This document shows, in pieces, positions 48,221 through 60,900 of a stretch of DNA of 64,000 nt. The stretch spans positions 42,288,979-42,352,978 of the forward strand of contig NC_090704.1 in assembly GCF_040954835.1 (NCBI RefSeq). The letters run 5' to 3'. Made by a program: the position numbers and the translations under genes. Origin of the DNA: Lepisosteus oculatus. Lineage: Eukaryota > Chordata > Actinopteri > Semionotiformes > Lepisosteidae. Position 1 is the first letter of the stretch; the number at the start of each line of letters is the position of its first letter. A model generated the notes under the pieces. The model did no database searches. It saw nothing but the letters and a program-made list of their open reading frames with translations, and had not been told where the DNA came from.

Positions 48221-49611
48221 TGAGGCTACCCCGTCTTCACTCTCTGTACCTCTCCCGCCCCCCGCTGGCAGTCAGATGGCACAGACTCAGCCTGTGCCAC
48301 TGCCTGTCAATCCTACACCATGCCAACCAGCTGCCACCCTACATGCCTGGAATAACAATGAGCCCGGAAGGAGAGGTTGGTTTGGCCCGTATGTGGGCTG
48401 GAAATTAAACTTTCCACATCCATTATACGTCTTCCATAACAAAATGTGCTTATGATAGAATTGCTTTGGCTTTCCATATGCCTTCTTTTAAATCTCACTC
48501 TTGATGCAAATAATTTAGATTTTCACTGATGGTTTGGTGGCTGGAATTATGTTACAGTATCTGCCTTGAGGTCCTGCTGGTTAAGCACGCTTATTGAATT
48601 CCCAAGATTAGTTTTGATCTTCCTGATACGCACCTCTAAGAAAGTTATTTTCCATATCCCAATACATCAGCTGAGGCACTTTACCTGTACCTGAGAAATC
48701 ATGCACTGTAACCCAGTGATTGGCACTGTTTCCTTCTGACTTGGATTTATTAAGCATACTGTATTTCTCTGTCTCTTTTTGCTTCAGTTCTTAAATTCTA
48801 AGGGTAGTAGTTCCCAAGCTCTAATTATTAGTTGACAATTTTCAACTGTCCCTGAGTTCAGCTTATTTTGATATACGTCTTCCTATTAATTTAAGATGCA
48901 AAAAGGTCTCTGTCTGTTAGTCCAAGCAGCATTCCAGTCACTAAGCCAATTACCAGGAAACATAATCTTATTTTTTGCTTATCTCTAACTGCGTCTGTGG
49001 GCTGCAGTGCTTCCCAGTCCCTCAGGTGTTACATCAAGACCACTCAGTATGCCTTTACTTGTGTTGTGCTGTTGGGGGAATATTAAAATGCTGTTTATGT
49101 CTTTCCCCGGAACCTAATCTATGGAGCTGTCACATTCATGGCAGTGTGTTGGTTGACTAAAGACCTTTGTATACAATGCATTCACTTGGTTTCCCAACCT
49201 TGCGACAGAACTAGTGTGCGGTTTGAAGGAACAGTAATGAAGTCTCGCTTGTGCAGTCTTGGCATATGTAAGTTTGTATTGAGACAAACCAAGGCCAGAC
49301 CTATATAGGGCTGAACAGACGTGGCATTACAAGTGTCTCTAAAATTAAGTAATATGAATATAGGAATTTGGGGGAAAGCAGCTTGTTAAAAACAATTCCT
49401 TCTCTCTTTGTTTTCAGAATTTTAAAAATAGTTACTGAAATAAACATTTCATCAGATGCTGACTAGTACCAGTGAATGTCATAGTACTGGTTATCACTAC
49501 AGCCTCCTTCCTTCTGTGTTTAATGTTGTCTGTCTTTTGTAGTGTTTGCGTGATCACCTTATTTTTAGGTAGGGTTTCACTGGGCACATCAGTTTCCTAG
49601 CATCTCCTATT

Positions 49612-49629
49612 TACAGTACATGTACTGTA
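49612..49629. repeat. 18-bp perfect palindrome
   Basis: TACAGTACATGTACTGTA is self-complementary. Confidence 0.9.
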
Positions 49630-50129
49630 GCTTAGGGTTGATTGACTAAGAAGGTTATTCGGCCCATTGTACCTGTTTGGCTTCCAGTAGCTAATAGCAA
49701 GAGACTTGGTAGCACACTGCCTGCTCAGTGGTTTTAGAAGAAAGGTAAGAAGGGACATAGGACGACAATTAGAGAAGAAATTGCTGGTGGGATTTCATTT
49801 AGTTTTAGTTGTTTAACTCATGGTATAAAGCATTAGTTAATACTCCTGTTGGTGTACTGTCACACAGAAGCAATACATGTCTCCACAGGAGTGAAAATGC
49901 CACTACTAAGCAATGCCAAAGTCCAACTTCAAATTAAAATGCTAGCCTTCCATCTAATTTAGATGATCTAGCTGAGTGAAATTTAGGACATACTGTAGAT
50001 CAAGGGAATTGTATGTGGATGAAGGGAATTGTAAATTATTTTTATAGGTGAAACAATCAGTTCAAATCACTGTTAGCACAAATTAAAATCCCATCAATGG
50101 GTTTAATTTTGCCGATTAATTTAGTTTTT

Positions 50130-50360
50130 TTGCAATGGATTTAATAATTGTGTGTGACTATAAATATGCAATGGTTTGGGCAGTAATGACACTTTCATTA
50201 GAGATCAGTATTCCACAGGGTAAAATAGCCCTGTTGATCGCTCCTCTTCAGATGGGCAATGGCACATTATCCCGACACTTTAGCATAAGCACAAATCATG
50301 ACCGTGGAATCGAAGGATTCAATCTGCATAAATATGCATTTCAATAGGCAAGGTGTCACT
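50130..50360. promoter_or_regulatory. Candidate conserved regulatory element
   Basis: Even texture with octamer- and homeodomain-type words (TAAATATGCAAT, CATTAGAGATC, CATAAATATGCATTTC) and no repeats. Composition-based guess. Confidence 0.2.
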
Positions 50361-53160
50361 TTCAGTATTTACCAGTTTTTTAGTTTTAATTATGCACTTA
50401 TCAAATATGGTAAATTATGTGACAAAAATGAATTCTAAAATCACAGAGGCTAATTTTCTCAGCATGTGTGCAAAGCCTGGAAAAAAAGTGAGTCATTTTT
50501 TGTCAGAATATGCGTCTTTGGGAAAATGGAAGAAATTAGTTTCTGCAGGGATTGCTCCTCACGAGATCTTCAGGCTGGAGGATTACACAATATTTACTCC
50601 TAGGCAGTTTTGTAAATGATGTGAAATTATGATTTGAATAAAATAATTGAATAGAGAAAACCAAATATGAATGACAAACTGAATTAATTAACTAATGAAT
50701 AAGGCCCAGTTGTATTTTTCAAATATGCAACAACACAAAAGTACTCTAACTGCCAATAGCTGCAATACAGGGTTTCACCAGGTAGTTTATTTCTTATTTG
50801 AAGCAAATGCCTTTCTGGCCTGTCTGGCATGATATTGTTCATTGTCAATCACTTAAGAAATATATCCAAAGAAGTTAAACAGGAAGCTATGATTTAAAAG
50901 TGCAAAACCTTTTAGGCACCAGTCGTAGAGACATTTGTAATGTTATTGCAGTTGGTATGACAGTCAGATTGTGAATTCCAATATTTTGGTCGCCACTATG
51001 TAGAAATTATTAGTGCACCATGCATGTGCTTATTTACACATTATCCAAAAGTCTTTAAAAAGATTTGCTGCCACTTTCCCTTTAACAGTAGTTTCATGCA
51101 TCATCATTTTATAGATGCTCGACAGATCAATCCACGAGATAACAATAACATTCAAACAAACTAAAAGCCTGTTCCATTATGTAGATTGCAGTCGTAATGC
51201 TCACTGCTTTAAAGAAAGTCCCTTAGAAAATTCTTGACAGCTTGAATATTTTACAGGTGTGCTTTATTTGTTACTTTTTGAATGGCACTGTCTTTTGCCA
51301 TTCCCAATAACTGATTTGTATGCTTAAAATAAATTGTACCTTTTTCCTGGGCACAGCAATAACTCCTGGAAGAACGTTGCTGGGCTGTTTTATTTTTTTC
51401 ACTCGTGAGAGTGTAGTTTAATAAAAGGGAAAAAAAAGCCACAATAATATATTTCTTTCCAATAGACAATTCCCTCCAGCTCTTCAATTTTTCTTAAAGA
51501 TAGACAGTACATCCATTGCTTGGTTGTGAGAAACCATTTACAATGAATGCTTAAATGAGGACAGTTTGTGGTCCGTAGAGACTTATGGGCTGAAAGATTT
51601 TACTTGATGTAAAATATTGATATATGATAAAACAGAACATTTCAGAAGACAATTCTCCTTAGCGTGCAGAAACGTTCCAAATATTAGAAGCTGCAAAGCT
51701 TTGCCTTCCCTGATTGAAATACTATATGTGATGCTCTTTCACAGTTTAGATACATTAGTACATTTGTGAAAAGACATCAGCTCCTTAAATGAATTACTCC
51801 CCTGAATTCTCATCTCCACGCTGTGTTAGGACAAGCCAGGCCTGAGAGGCATTTTCGGAGGCCAGACTATCCCAGAAGTTCAGTTCAAAGTCCCCATGCA
51901 TGTTTCCCTCCACATTACATTACATTTCTAATCTCTCCCACTCCCCAGCTACCTGCGTCTCTTCTCAGTGTTCAATTGACTACGCATCAATGTGGTCGCT
52001 CGCAGTCCTTTGCTGTCTTCTGTTTTAAAATCCTTTACCCACTTTAGAATATAGATCAGAAAGAAGAAAACAAAAAGAACTTCATGCCCCTTCATGTACT
52101 GTACTGTAGTCTCAACACATCTTCCCGAGGATTACTGCACTCAGTAAGGTTAAACACTTTGTGTTCATTGTCATAATTTCCCTTTTTGTAATAGAAAACT
52201 GTGCAGTACTGTATTTCTGGTAATGTTCTTTAATCATTTGACATATTTCTGTTGATATGCATGAGGTATTAGGTTAGCCCATTGCACATATATGGAAAAG
52301 GAAAGCTCTTTCCCAGTATACACATTTTCATTATCCATGTACTGTACGTACAGTTCAGGAATGTCTCCCAAATGAATTAGGAGGACTTGGCGTGTTGAGG
52401 TTTTAAAACAGGTGGGTAAGGGTCGATCCACATGACAAGCACTCTCTTGATAGCACTGTTCTAGCCATGCAGCTATGCCTGGGGTAACACAGTCATGACA
52501 GCTTTTATCCATACAGTATAACTGCAGAGCATCCCACTGGTTTTTAAGGATTTTGTCTATTTTTCGTTTGCTGGGAGAGTGAAAAGGCCAAAGACCCCCC
52601 TCCCCTGCTGCAATAAAGTGAAAAAGCCAAGTCACCCATTTTTAGCTTAGGGGAAAATGCTTACTCTAAACATATGAAATTCAACATTGGACTTGATATG
52701 TCACTACAGTGAGGAGGCTAGGCATGTTGTATTGTGACAAGTTTTTAATAGTTCACCTACTGTAGCGTCAGAGTGATAATGTCTTCTCCCCTGTAGTTCC
52801 TGGTAGAGGAGGAGGTGTTGTTAGAAGTCCAGTTTTCACCTCTGCCATTGAAGAGTTCCTGGACTAATTACAGTACCATGAGCAAGATCTTCGTGATCAC
52901 ATCCTCATTCGCACCCTTGATGAAGCAAATTGATCAGGTTATTTTGCACGGTCTCTTTCTAGCTCATGATTTGAAACATGCTGAGTTCAAGCAGCAGTTA
53001 CCTAGGAAACAACTCTTAGCCCGGGGGCATGTATTAAATTTGTCCAGTTAATCAAATAATTAAGCCAATTAAATAACAAAAAAACTTGGCTGGAATGGGC
53101 AGCAGAATACACTGTAGCCCTTTGGGATCCAAGTTTGATTTCCAAGCCATATCCCTCATT

Positions 53161-53562
53161 AAAGATGTTCAAGTAGGTGGCTGCGTCAGCAAGCGTAGGC
53201 TGCAAAGGAACAGATACAGGTTAACTCCATGCTGAAAGCTAAGGAAAAGATACTCAATGTTTCGGTTGTGGAGCCTCCTTCAGGTATGAGGTAGAGAGGC
53301 AAAGTAGCAGATAAATAAGGGACAGGAATACAAAACACAGAGTAGGTAAGGGGTGGAGAGCAGTGGGGAAATGGGCATGACGCAGGCGAGACTGTGTCCA
53401 AACTCAGGGAGAACAGGAGGAGAGGTTTTGAAAGCAGAAGTTTGCCAACGAATGGAGATAGAAAGAGATGAGTCTGTCGTTGAGAGAATGGGGAAGGTGA
53501 GATCCAAGTTGAAGGATAATTTTGGTTTTGGATTATGCCTTTTTTGCCAAAGGGGTTCCAAA
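53161..53562 (-). mobile_element. Penelope-like element, truncated copy
   Basis: It is flanked by a perfect 12-bp duplication ATATCCCTCATT (53149-53160 and 53563-53574). On the minus strand its 3' end reads CCTGAAGGAGGCTCCACAAC, CCGAAACATTGAG, TTTCAGCATGG and CTGTTCCTTTGCAGCC, then GCTTGCTGACGCAGCC, matching the PLE at 25498-25710 with several changes. About 280 bases upstream of this end may be decayed PLE sequence; short minus-strand frames there are not convincing. It is 5' truncated and inactive. Confidence 0.7.
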
Positions 53563-53629
53563 ATATCCCTCATTCACTTGATCTGCTACAAAGCTCCAAA
53601 AAAGCCTGTTCTTCCCGTCTAATCATCCA

Positions 53630-53729
53630 GGTGGATGCTGCACATTGGTGGTGGTGGTGGAGGCGATCCCCATTACCTGTAAAGCGCTTTGATAGGAGTG
53701 TCCAGAAAAGCGCTATATTAGTGTAAGCA

Positions 53730-53790
<61 letters not shown>
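53630..53790 (+). mobile_element. Repeat 3' tail (SINE/LINE-type) ending in (TTA)n
   Basis: The phrase TGTAAAGCGCTTTGATAGG, then AAAAGCGCTATATTAGTGTA, is a common 3' end of fish short interspersed repeats, followed by about 20 TTA units at 53731-53790. The 5' part is not recognised. Confidence 0.55.
53731..53790 (+). repeat. (TTA)20 microsatellite
   Basis: Sixty bases of uninterrupted TTA units, probably grown from the tail of the preceding element. Confidence 0.95.
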
Positions 53791-53791
<1 letters not shown>

Positions 53792-54734
53792 AGGACACTC
53801 CCCACTGCCTCTATAGAGTTCTAAAGGTACAAGGCCTGCCTTGGCTTACACCCCTCTATGTGATGACCCACAGCACACTGAGAGGGCCCTTCCCTGTCTT
53901 CAGCAGCGTCCCTGTATAGCCTAGACAAGGTGCCCGACCCCCGAGTGCCGTGCAGACTGTACTGCGGATGTGTTAATGGAATCTCCTGTGTATCACTGGC
54001 TATGCAGGCACCAGAGCCATTAGTCGGGAAAGCTGACACTCTGCTCTTCCTTTTTTTGCCATTCATTATTTTCCATCTGCCAACACACAGCTCAACCGGC
54101 GGTCATTCATCCGCTCATCCCATCACTCCTGACACTCCTGCTTCTCTCTGCCAGGGAACAGTGGCAGCAGGACAATGCTTTGATGATGAATGCGCAACCA
54201 TGCTCTGAATACCATTAATAATACATTGTCACCCTAGGCATCAGTCTTCTTGTTTGCTCACCCTTTCCTAGTATCTCTCTCTCTCTTTTTCTTGCTCTCC
54301 GTCTGTGTCTCTCAAGCATGCACGCATGGTTCTGGCTCAACAGGTGTCATTCTCTTCTAATTGCCTGAAAAGGCTGCTAATTGGAAGTGTTTTGGAGTTT
54401 TATCCCGGATTTAATTAGCCTCATGCATTTAGTCTCACAGAACGGCTCCATTGGCATTAACGACTAGCTGCTAAGTGATATGAATTGTCAACAGTTCATC
54501 CCCTTTGCTTTCCTGTACAGAATATTGAGGAGATACATTTTCAAGCTGATCAATCAGATTGTGCTGCTGTCTCCCTCAGTGAAGAGACCACTAGCGGGTT
54601 GGCAGATATAACTGTAAGGTTCATCTGAACGGACAGCTTAGCTTTATGTTAGCAGCTCGTTAGGCCCTGTGGGTTAAAAGAATGAGCTAAGACCAAGAAC
54701 ATCAGCCAGTACTGCTGTGCTAGCTTTAACAGCC
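53791..54734. other. Non-coding stretch with a candidate conserved block
   Basis: Frames on both strands at 53.8-54.2 kb are not recognised. The second half (54340-54620) looks regulatory. Confidence 0.4.
54340..54620. promoter_or_regulatory. Candidate conserved regulatory element
   Basis: It has dense homeodomain-type sites (TCTAATTGCC, GCTAATTGG, TTTAATTAGCC, GGCATTAACGAC) together with GATCAATCAGATTG, in unique sequence. This is the strongest of the composition-based candidates, but no conservation could be tested. Confidence 0.3.
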
Positions 54735-54990
54735 CCTGAATGACTCAGCCAGTAAAGACTCTCACATAGATTGCAGGATGCTGCTGGTTCAAACCCTGAA
54801 CTCTGCTGTTAGTTAAAGGTAGCCGGCCTATGCTATGGACAACAGAATCCACAGTTCTAGCAGTGGCAATCTCTTGCCAGTGGACCAGTTTACCAGGTCC
54901 AGTGTACAAGGTTCCTCAGCTTGCTGTACAACAGCTTGTTCTGGGATGTGACGAACATCTGCCTAACATCTGCATCACCGATGCGAAGGG
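54735..54990 (+). mobile_element. tRNA-derived SINE
   Basis: A box A-like TGACTCAGCCAGTAAAGAC (54741-54759) is followed by box B GGTTCAAACCC (54785-54795). The body (GTAGCCGGCCTATGC, then CACAGTTCTAGCAGTGG) is unlike the SINE at 22800-23066, so it is another family. The 3' end is approximate. Confidence 0.65.
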
Positions 54991-57900
54991 TGCCAGTCCC
55001 TTGTGCACTGTGCTCTAACTGTTCTGTAAGTTGCACATGGCACAGAGTCTGTTGTGTTAAGCTATTAAAAAATTGGGCAAATTCTAACAGATAGGACATA
55101 AAAGACAAATTCTTCTATAAATGTGTAAAAACAGAACCCGCAGAACATTAACTCATAACAAAACATGCATCAGGGCTTTCAAAGAAGTGTTTAAGCTTAT
55201 CTGTACACACGCACTGGACATTCATCAATACCTATGATAATTCAGAAAATCCTTGAGCAATATACTCACTCAGCCTATAACTAATACCCTCATGTTTTTT
55301 TTTGGAACTGAAAGAACAACTAGGAATCAGTATTCATGTCTCCTCTCTGTGCCATGTAATGGCCCGTGCAATGCAAGATAGACAGCACCAGCTTTTGTTG
55401 GCTGGTGCACAATGCAGAGAGGACTATCAGCTGCATCAAAGTAAGACAATAAAGCAATCAAACTGTATAAAAGCCCTCACATTATGTCATTATTTGCAGA
55501 CAAGTGCCCTGCAGTGAAATTGATGGCTGCTTTGACAGAACTGAGAGGAGAATTTGGGTGTGTTTTTGTTTTGGCCCATTCACCTCCGTAGACTTCTGAG
55601 TGGCTTTGCATGTGCTGTGAGCATGTTTATCAAATTCCAGGCTTATGTTCACCCTGAAGGCAATTCCTTGAAAACACTTAGCAGCCATTCTTCATTGTAA
55701 TGGGATTTTCACTTTGCTCTTACGTCCAATCTCAAGTGTGCAGCAAGCACTGTTTAAGAAATCCAACTGCAAACCCATATGTAGACAAACATACAGAGCT
55801 TAGTGGCCAAGCGGGAGATAAACAGAAGACTGGTTTGCGGTTTTCTTCATGCTTGAGCTCATTCTTTCCTGTTGGTAACATATTAGTCTCTCTGATATTG
55901 TGGGAACAATGAGCCTCAGAATCATACTGAAGAAATCTTAATCAATGTGCAGAAATGGTGCAGTGTGTTGCATTCATTAAAGATTAAAATACAAGAAGAT
56001 CAGAGAGAGGCACACCTCAAAGTAAATTCTTATTATTATTATTGTTGTTGTTGTTGTGAGGAAGAGGAGTTGAGTTTACCATTACCACACCTAATAGCTG
56101 AATATTGTACACACACTGTTACAGTGTTAAAAATTGGCTCCCATACCTTCTGTGTACTGTTTAAAATCAAAATGTATCATATTTGCTTTTCCTATGTACT
56201 GTACCTTCAGTTCTGCTTTCACAATTTGCAAATCAAGGTTTCATCCCTAAGAATGACTAAGCTCCCCAAGATAAAAGGTTTTCAGAGCACTTTCATGGAG
56301 AATTTAAATTAACATGCCTTGTTTACTTCTTCATGTCTGTCCTCAGTGGCTCCCTTTTGATTGGAGTTCTGAATCATAAACATTAATGAAACAGAACAGA
56401 ATAGAGCACGCACACACAAAAAGGCAAACAAGACAGTGTGCACTTGTGTGACGTCTTGCAGTGTCTGAGAGAGAAAGAGAGAGAGACAACACGCATTATT
56501 GTAGTTGCAGTGCGTGTGTGATTCAATCAGTATGCACATCACAGAACTAACGACCACGACTTTCCTCATTAGTAACCAATACAGCGGTCTCTAAGAAAAA
56601 AAAAGGGAAAACGAAAGCAAAAGAAAGCGGAGGACTGAAGATGAAATGAAAAAGACAACGCTAGCAAGGTGCAGTGGCGGGTTACAGGACCACCACAGTG
56701 AGGCAGTGAGGAAAGCAGGGCTGTTATTACAGGCTCAGATATATTGCCAGCCACTGCCCTTTGCCGAGGCTTTGTGACTCTGAGATGGTGATTCATGTCA
56801 TTGTCTGTCTCTGAATTGATTACTGCAGAGCTCTGATTGCCGAGCTTCCATCTGCTAGCCTATCCAAATTGCGATTTGTACAAAACCGAGAAGCCCCCGT
56901 CTTCTAAGACCCTCCTAAATCAAACTTGCACTCTAGCCCTTCTCTCTCCAGACAAACACCACGGCACTCAGAATTGATTTTGAAATGTGCAGTGTAATGC
57001 TTTTGATGCCCGTGTAATTGAAGGTAAAAGGGACAAAAAAATAAAAAAATATATTACCAGTTTCTACAGTGACCTCGGGGCAATCTCTTTTTTTCTGTCT
57101 TTTGCCGTTTTTTCCCCCACCTTTCTAATATTTGTAAAGTCACCTCTATCGTAAATTAGGCTGCTCAATAGCTGTACACTTGCTTTAGGGGATGACATAG
57201 GTGTTCAAAGAGCAGGTTCACAATGCTGAAAGAAATATTCTCAGGGGCTGAAAGAAATGAGGTCTGTCAAACAATTGGTTCAATGAGGCAAGTCGAAATA
57301 CACAACAGCGGTGACTTCAAACATTAAGGTAAATGCAAAAACATTTTTTTTGTAGTAAAGAATGGATACAGATTTTCCTAAAAAAAAAAAAATCTTCCTT
57401 ACAAGTTGTAAATTATTTGAATTTGCTGTCTGTGTTTCTGTTAGCTACTGAACAGCATCCATAGTTTGCCTGAGATGATCCCACATTTATTTCCACAAGG
57501 GAGAACACGGCATGTTGATTTTGACATTAGAGAATGGAATTAAAAAGAAAGCAAGGCTGCCTTTGAACTAGAACTAACGTAATGCATAAATGTTATTTAC
57601 ACACCTTTGTTATCCTTTGTGTGTTGTTTAATATGTATGATATTATGCTATTATGCTCCTAACAAAGCCTTTTCAGTCAGAAGAAAAATCTATTTAGCAA
57701 TATCTACACCAGATTCCCAATGGCCTTTCTTTAAAACTTCCAGAAGCAGATGGACCTAGTGCTTCCTCAATGCAAACAGGTGTCTCACAATCTTTTGTGT
57801 AGAGTCACTAACCTTGTTAACAAGCCCTGGAGAGCTCGGGATTTCTCAAGCAGCAATGGCAACAAAAAAGAAATTGATGATTTCACAAATCGCTCCTGTC

Positions 57901-60900
57901 ATCATTCTGAGTTCAGGTAAGCAGACATCCCCCAGGGCTCATGAAGAGCCCAAACAGAAGCGTAGTGAGCCGTGGGCTTCTCCAATCACGCCAAGATTCT
58001 AACAGAGACAGGCCTCAGCCCCTCTGCCAATGCACAGAGCAAGAGTCAGCCAAGCAGTTTGTTAAAAAAATACCAGTACATCCTGCCTCGCTGGGCCTCG
58101 TGCATATGAGAGGGTGTGCTTTACAAAACCCAACACAAAGACATGGGAGACACAGTCCCTTCTTCGGCCTGCAGTACTGATCCATTATACCATGCAATCT
58201 TAAAAAATAAATGTGCTCTGCAGGAAGACATTTCATTATTTGTCTTGTTCTGTGTGCAGCATGGCAGAACAGAGGAAGCAGCAATGGAAGTTGCCCTGTC
58301 ACTGGGTTTGATTAATTTCATACTTTAAAATGTCAAAATGACACAAAATTGTAGTTACAGTAGATTTTTTTTTTTACATGCATGCACTACTTCCTGTAAT
58401 GTTATTTTTATTGTCAAATTTTGTTTTTGGAATGCTGAAAGAGGGGGATGGGGAGGGGGGGGGTGATTATGTTTCTGACTATAAAGAAGGACTGCATGGA
58501 ATCTTGGGGCAATTCTGATCTTCAGCTTGTCAAGCTGAGCAGTGGTACTGAGGACCTCCATCGCCTTGTTCGGTAAGGAAAGCTGTGGGCTGTGGCAGCA
58601 AGAGGTTTCTTTTGTGAGACTGCAGCAGGGCTTTTCAAATGAGACTGGTGTCACAGTGTGGGTGGCTCCCAACATTGCAGGGTAAGACTGTGACGATCAA
58701 ATGCAGGTTGTTTGTGGGCCGCCTCTTCTCAAACAGTCAATTCCATAATAGAGAACCTGTTAGACTTTAAATAAAAGAAAAAGATTTTGGTGATTAAATC
58801 TCAACGTGTGCAATGAAAGATATTGTCCCATAATTCTTCTGTTGCTGGTGGACTGCTGCCTAATTGGGTGGTGTATTAGCTGGGATAAAAGATCCCTATT
58901 GAAGGATGAGGTTGTGTCATCAGTGTGCAGAATCCAGAGGCAAAATTTCTGCTGCAGTATAACAGGCCTCACTGTGGTTTACTGCTGCACGACAGCTCCA
59001 TTTCAAAATGCAATCTGCAAACGCACTTACTGTATAAAGCGGTTTTGCTATGTCGACCTTTGCTACAACTAAATTCTGGCCATCTCGTTGGAAGTATACT
59101 GAATATGACATTTAAAATGTTTGTTTGCCCCTAATCTGGCAGCATTTCATCTCAGAATAGACCAGACTATTATGATTCTGCAGAAAGCTGTCAGGCTTAC
59201 AAACCTTTTTGTGGCAGATCTAAATTAAGAATGTCGAGATATTGTACAAACAATTCTGGTTCTCTAACGGAAGACGACTTTGTTGTCTGTAAGCAAAGTA
59301 TTCAATCAATTCATTATTATTCAGCTCTCGTTGCAGGGTCAGAGGATGAATCTGCAGCTCAGTTAATTCATAAAACATGCAGGTCATGCCTGTTGAGTGG
59401 AGTGTCATACTTCCTTTTGACTATAGGTGAGGACTTTTTACCAAGTTCATAAATATGGGGTGATTACACCCAGGACAAGACAGGAGAATAAGTAGACATA
59501 CAGTCAGTTTTGCTATATATCATCTGAATTTCATTAGTTATAAGGCATCATATCTAAATGAGCTCCTATAGTGCATCCTATAGAGTTGTGTGCACAGACC
59601 TGCCTTTTACTGTTAATTTCCATCAGACCCTATCCACTGCATCTGAACAGCAGCAATTTCTATTTCTGAATAAGAACCCTTCCTTCTAGATCAGTGGAAA
59701 TCAATTCAAATCATGCCTTCCTCGAATGTAATTAAGTGATTAACACGTGGAATAGAAATTCTGCCACGCACACTTCTGTTTTAACGTAAGCCTGAAATGT
59801 TCATTTTTCATGTAGAAACTGATTGATGAACGAAGGTTATTGACTCAGTCGAAGACAAAGTGCCGAAACTATAGCACACTGCAGAAATAGTAGAGCCTGA
59901 CCTTTGACGATTAATTCTGTCATGTACAGTAGCTTGCTTTACTAAGCATGCCTCTGTTTTTTTCCTAACTTTTATTAGACCCCATTGCAGGTGCAACTTC
60001 TACCTAATAATTGCCTCTTTTTTTTCTATAATCTTAGACAATTGTATTTTTTCTTTCACTGGGAAGACTCTTGTTTAATTATCCACTGTCTTTCCACCCC
60101 ATTGATTTACATTGTTAGCTCTTTAATTATACAATTCATCACCTTTTAAACATGAAAAACTACTTAAAATTCCTGGTAATTAAAGCTCATTGAAGGATAA
60201 CAGCACATTTTAAAACAGCCAAGTAAATTAGGCAGCTAAAGACCTGACGCTTACTCAAACTTGTTTTTCTACCCTTTGCTTCTTTACTTATCTGACTAAC
60301 AAGTCTGTTTTTTTAGTTTTATGGCATGATTGCTCCTTGGTGGTTGGTAGCAAAGCTATTCCTTGATGGGCATTAAAATGTACTCTGGTGCTGCTTTCAA
60401 TTCCTCTGTTAATAGTGATTCAGCGCGAAGATAAATAGAGGTGCGCCGTGTGATTTTTTTAACTCGGCGTCGACATTTAAACGTGTACCTGCTGGGCCTT
60501 TAACAGCAGTTCTGTGTAGAGATGGATGTTAAGACATCCCTGCTTTGCCTGGGTGCTGCTGGTATCCTCGTCCCTTTGATTTCACAGGAAAAAGACATCC
60601 AAAATGTAAGAATATGATGTGCAGAGGCTTCCACTCACAGCGAGCATGACCAGTCACAATCTCATCCGCAGAATCCTGTTTGTAGTGAACCAACATTTTC
60701 ACTGAGCTACACAATACATATGAAGGCCTGCGTTTTGTGTTACGGTTTCTTTCATTTTCCTTTTCCTTTTTTTTATAACCTTAGGGAAATTCACATGCCA
60801 ATGCACTGATTTGTCATTCCTGTCTCCACATACATATGGTACTTTTTTCCAATTAAAGCACTTTGTAAAGATTTACTGTAATACCATGCAATGTGAATGT

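Larger units (their letters stand above)
47641..53148. other. Non-coding stretch
   Basis: No gene was recognised. A C-rich run at 48198-48220 can form a G-quadruplex on the minus strand. An 18-bp palindrome lies at 49612-49629. A 133-codon minus-strand frame at 52234-52635 has no family resemblance. Confidence 0.45.

Noticed and set aside
53692..53800. Inverted 9-mers GGAGTGTCC and GGACACTCC around the (TTA)n array
   Set aside because: The match is short and likely chance; no transposon end structure accompanies it.
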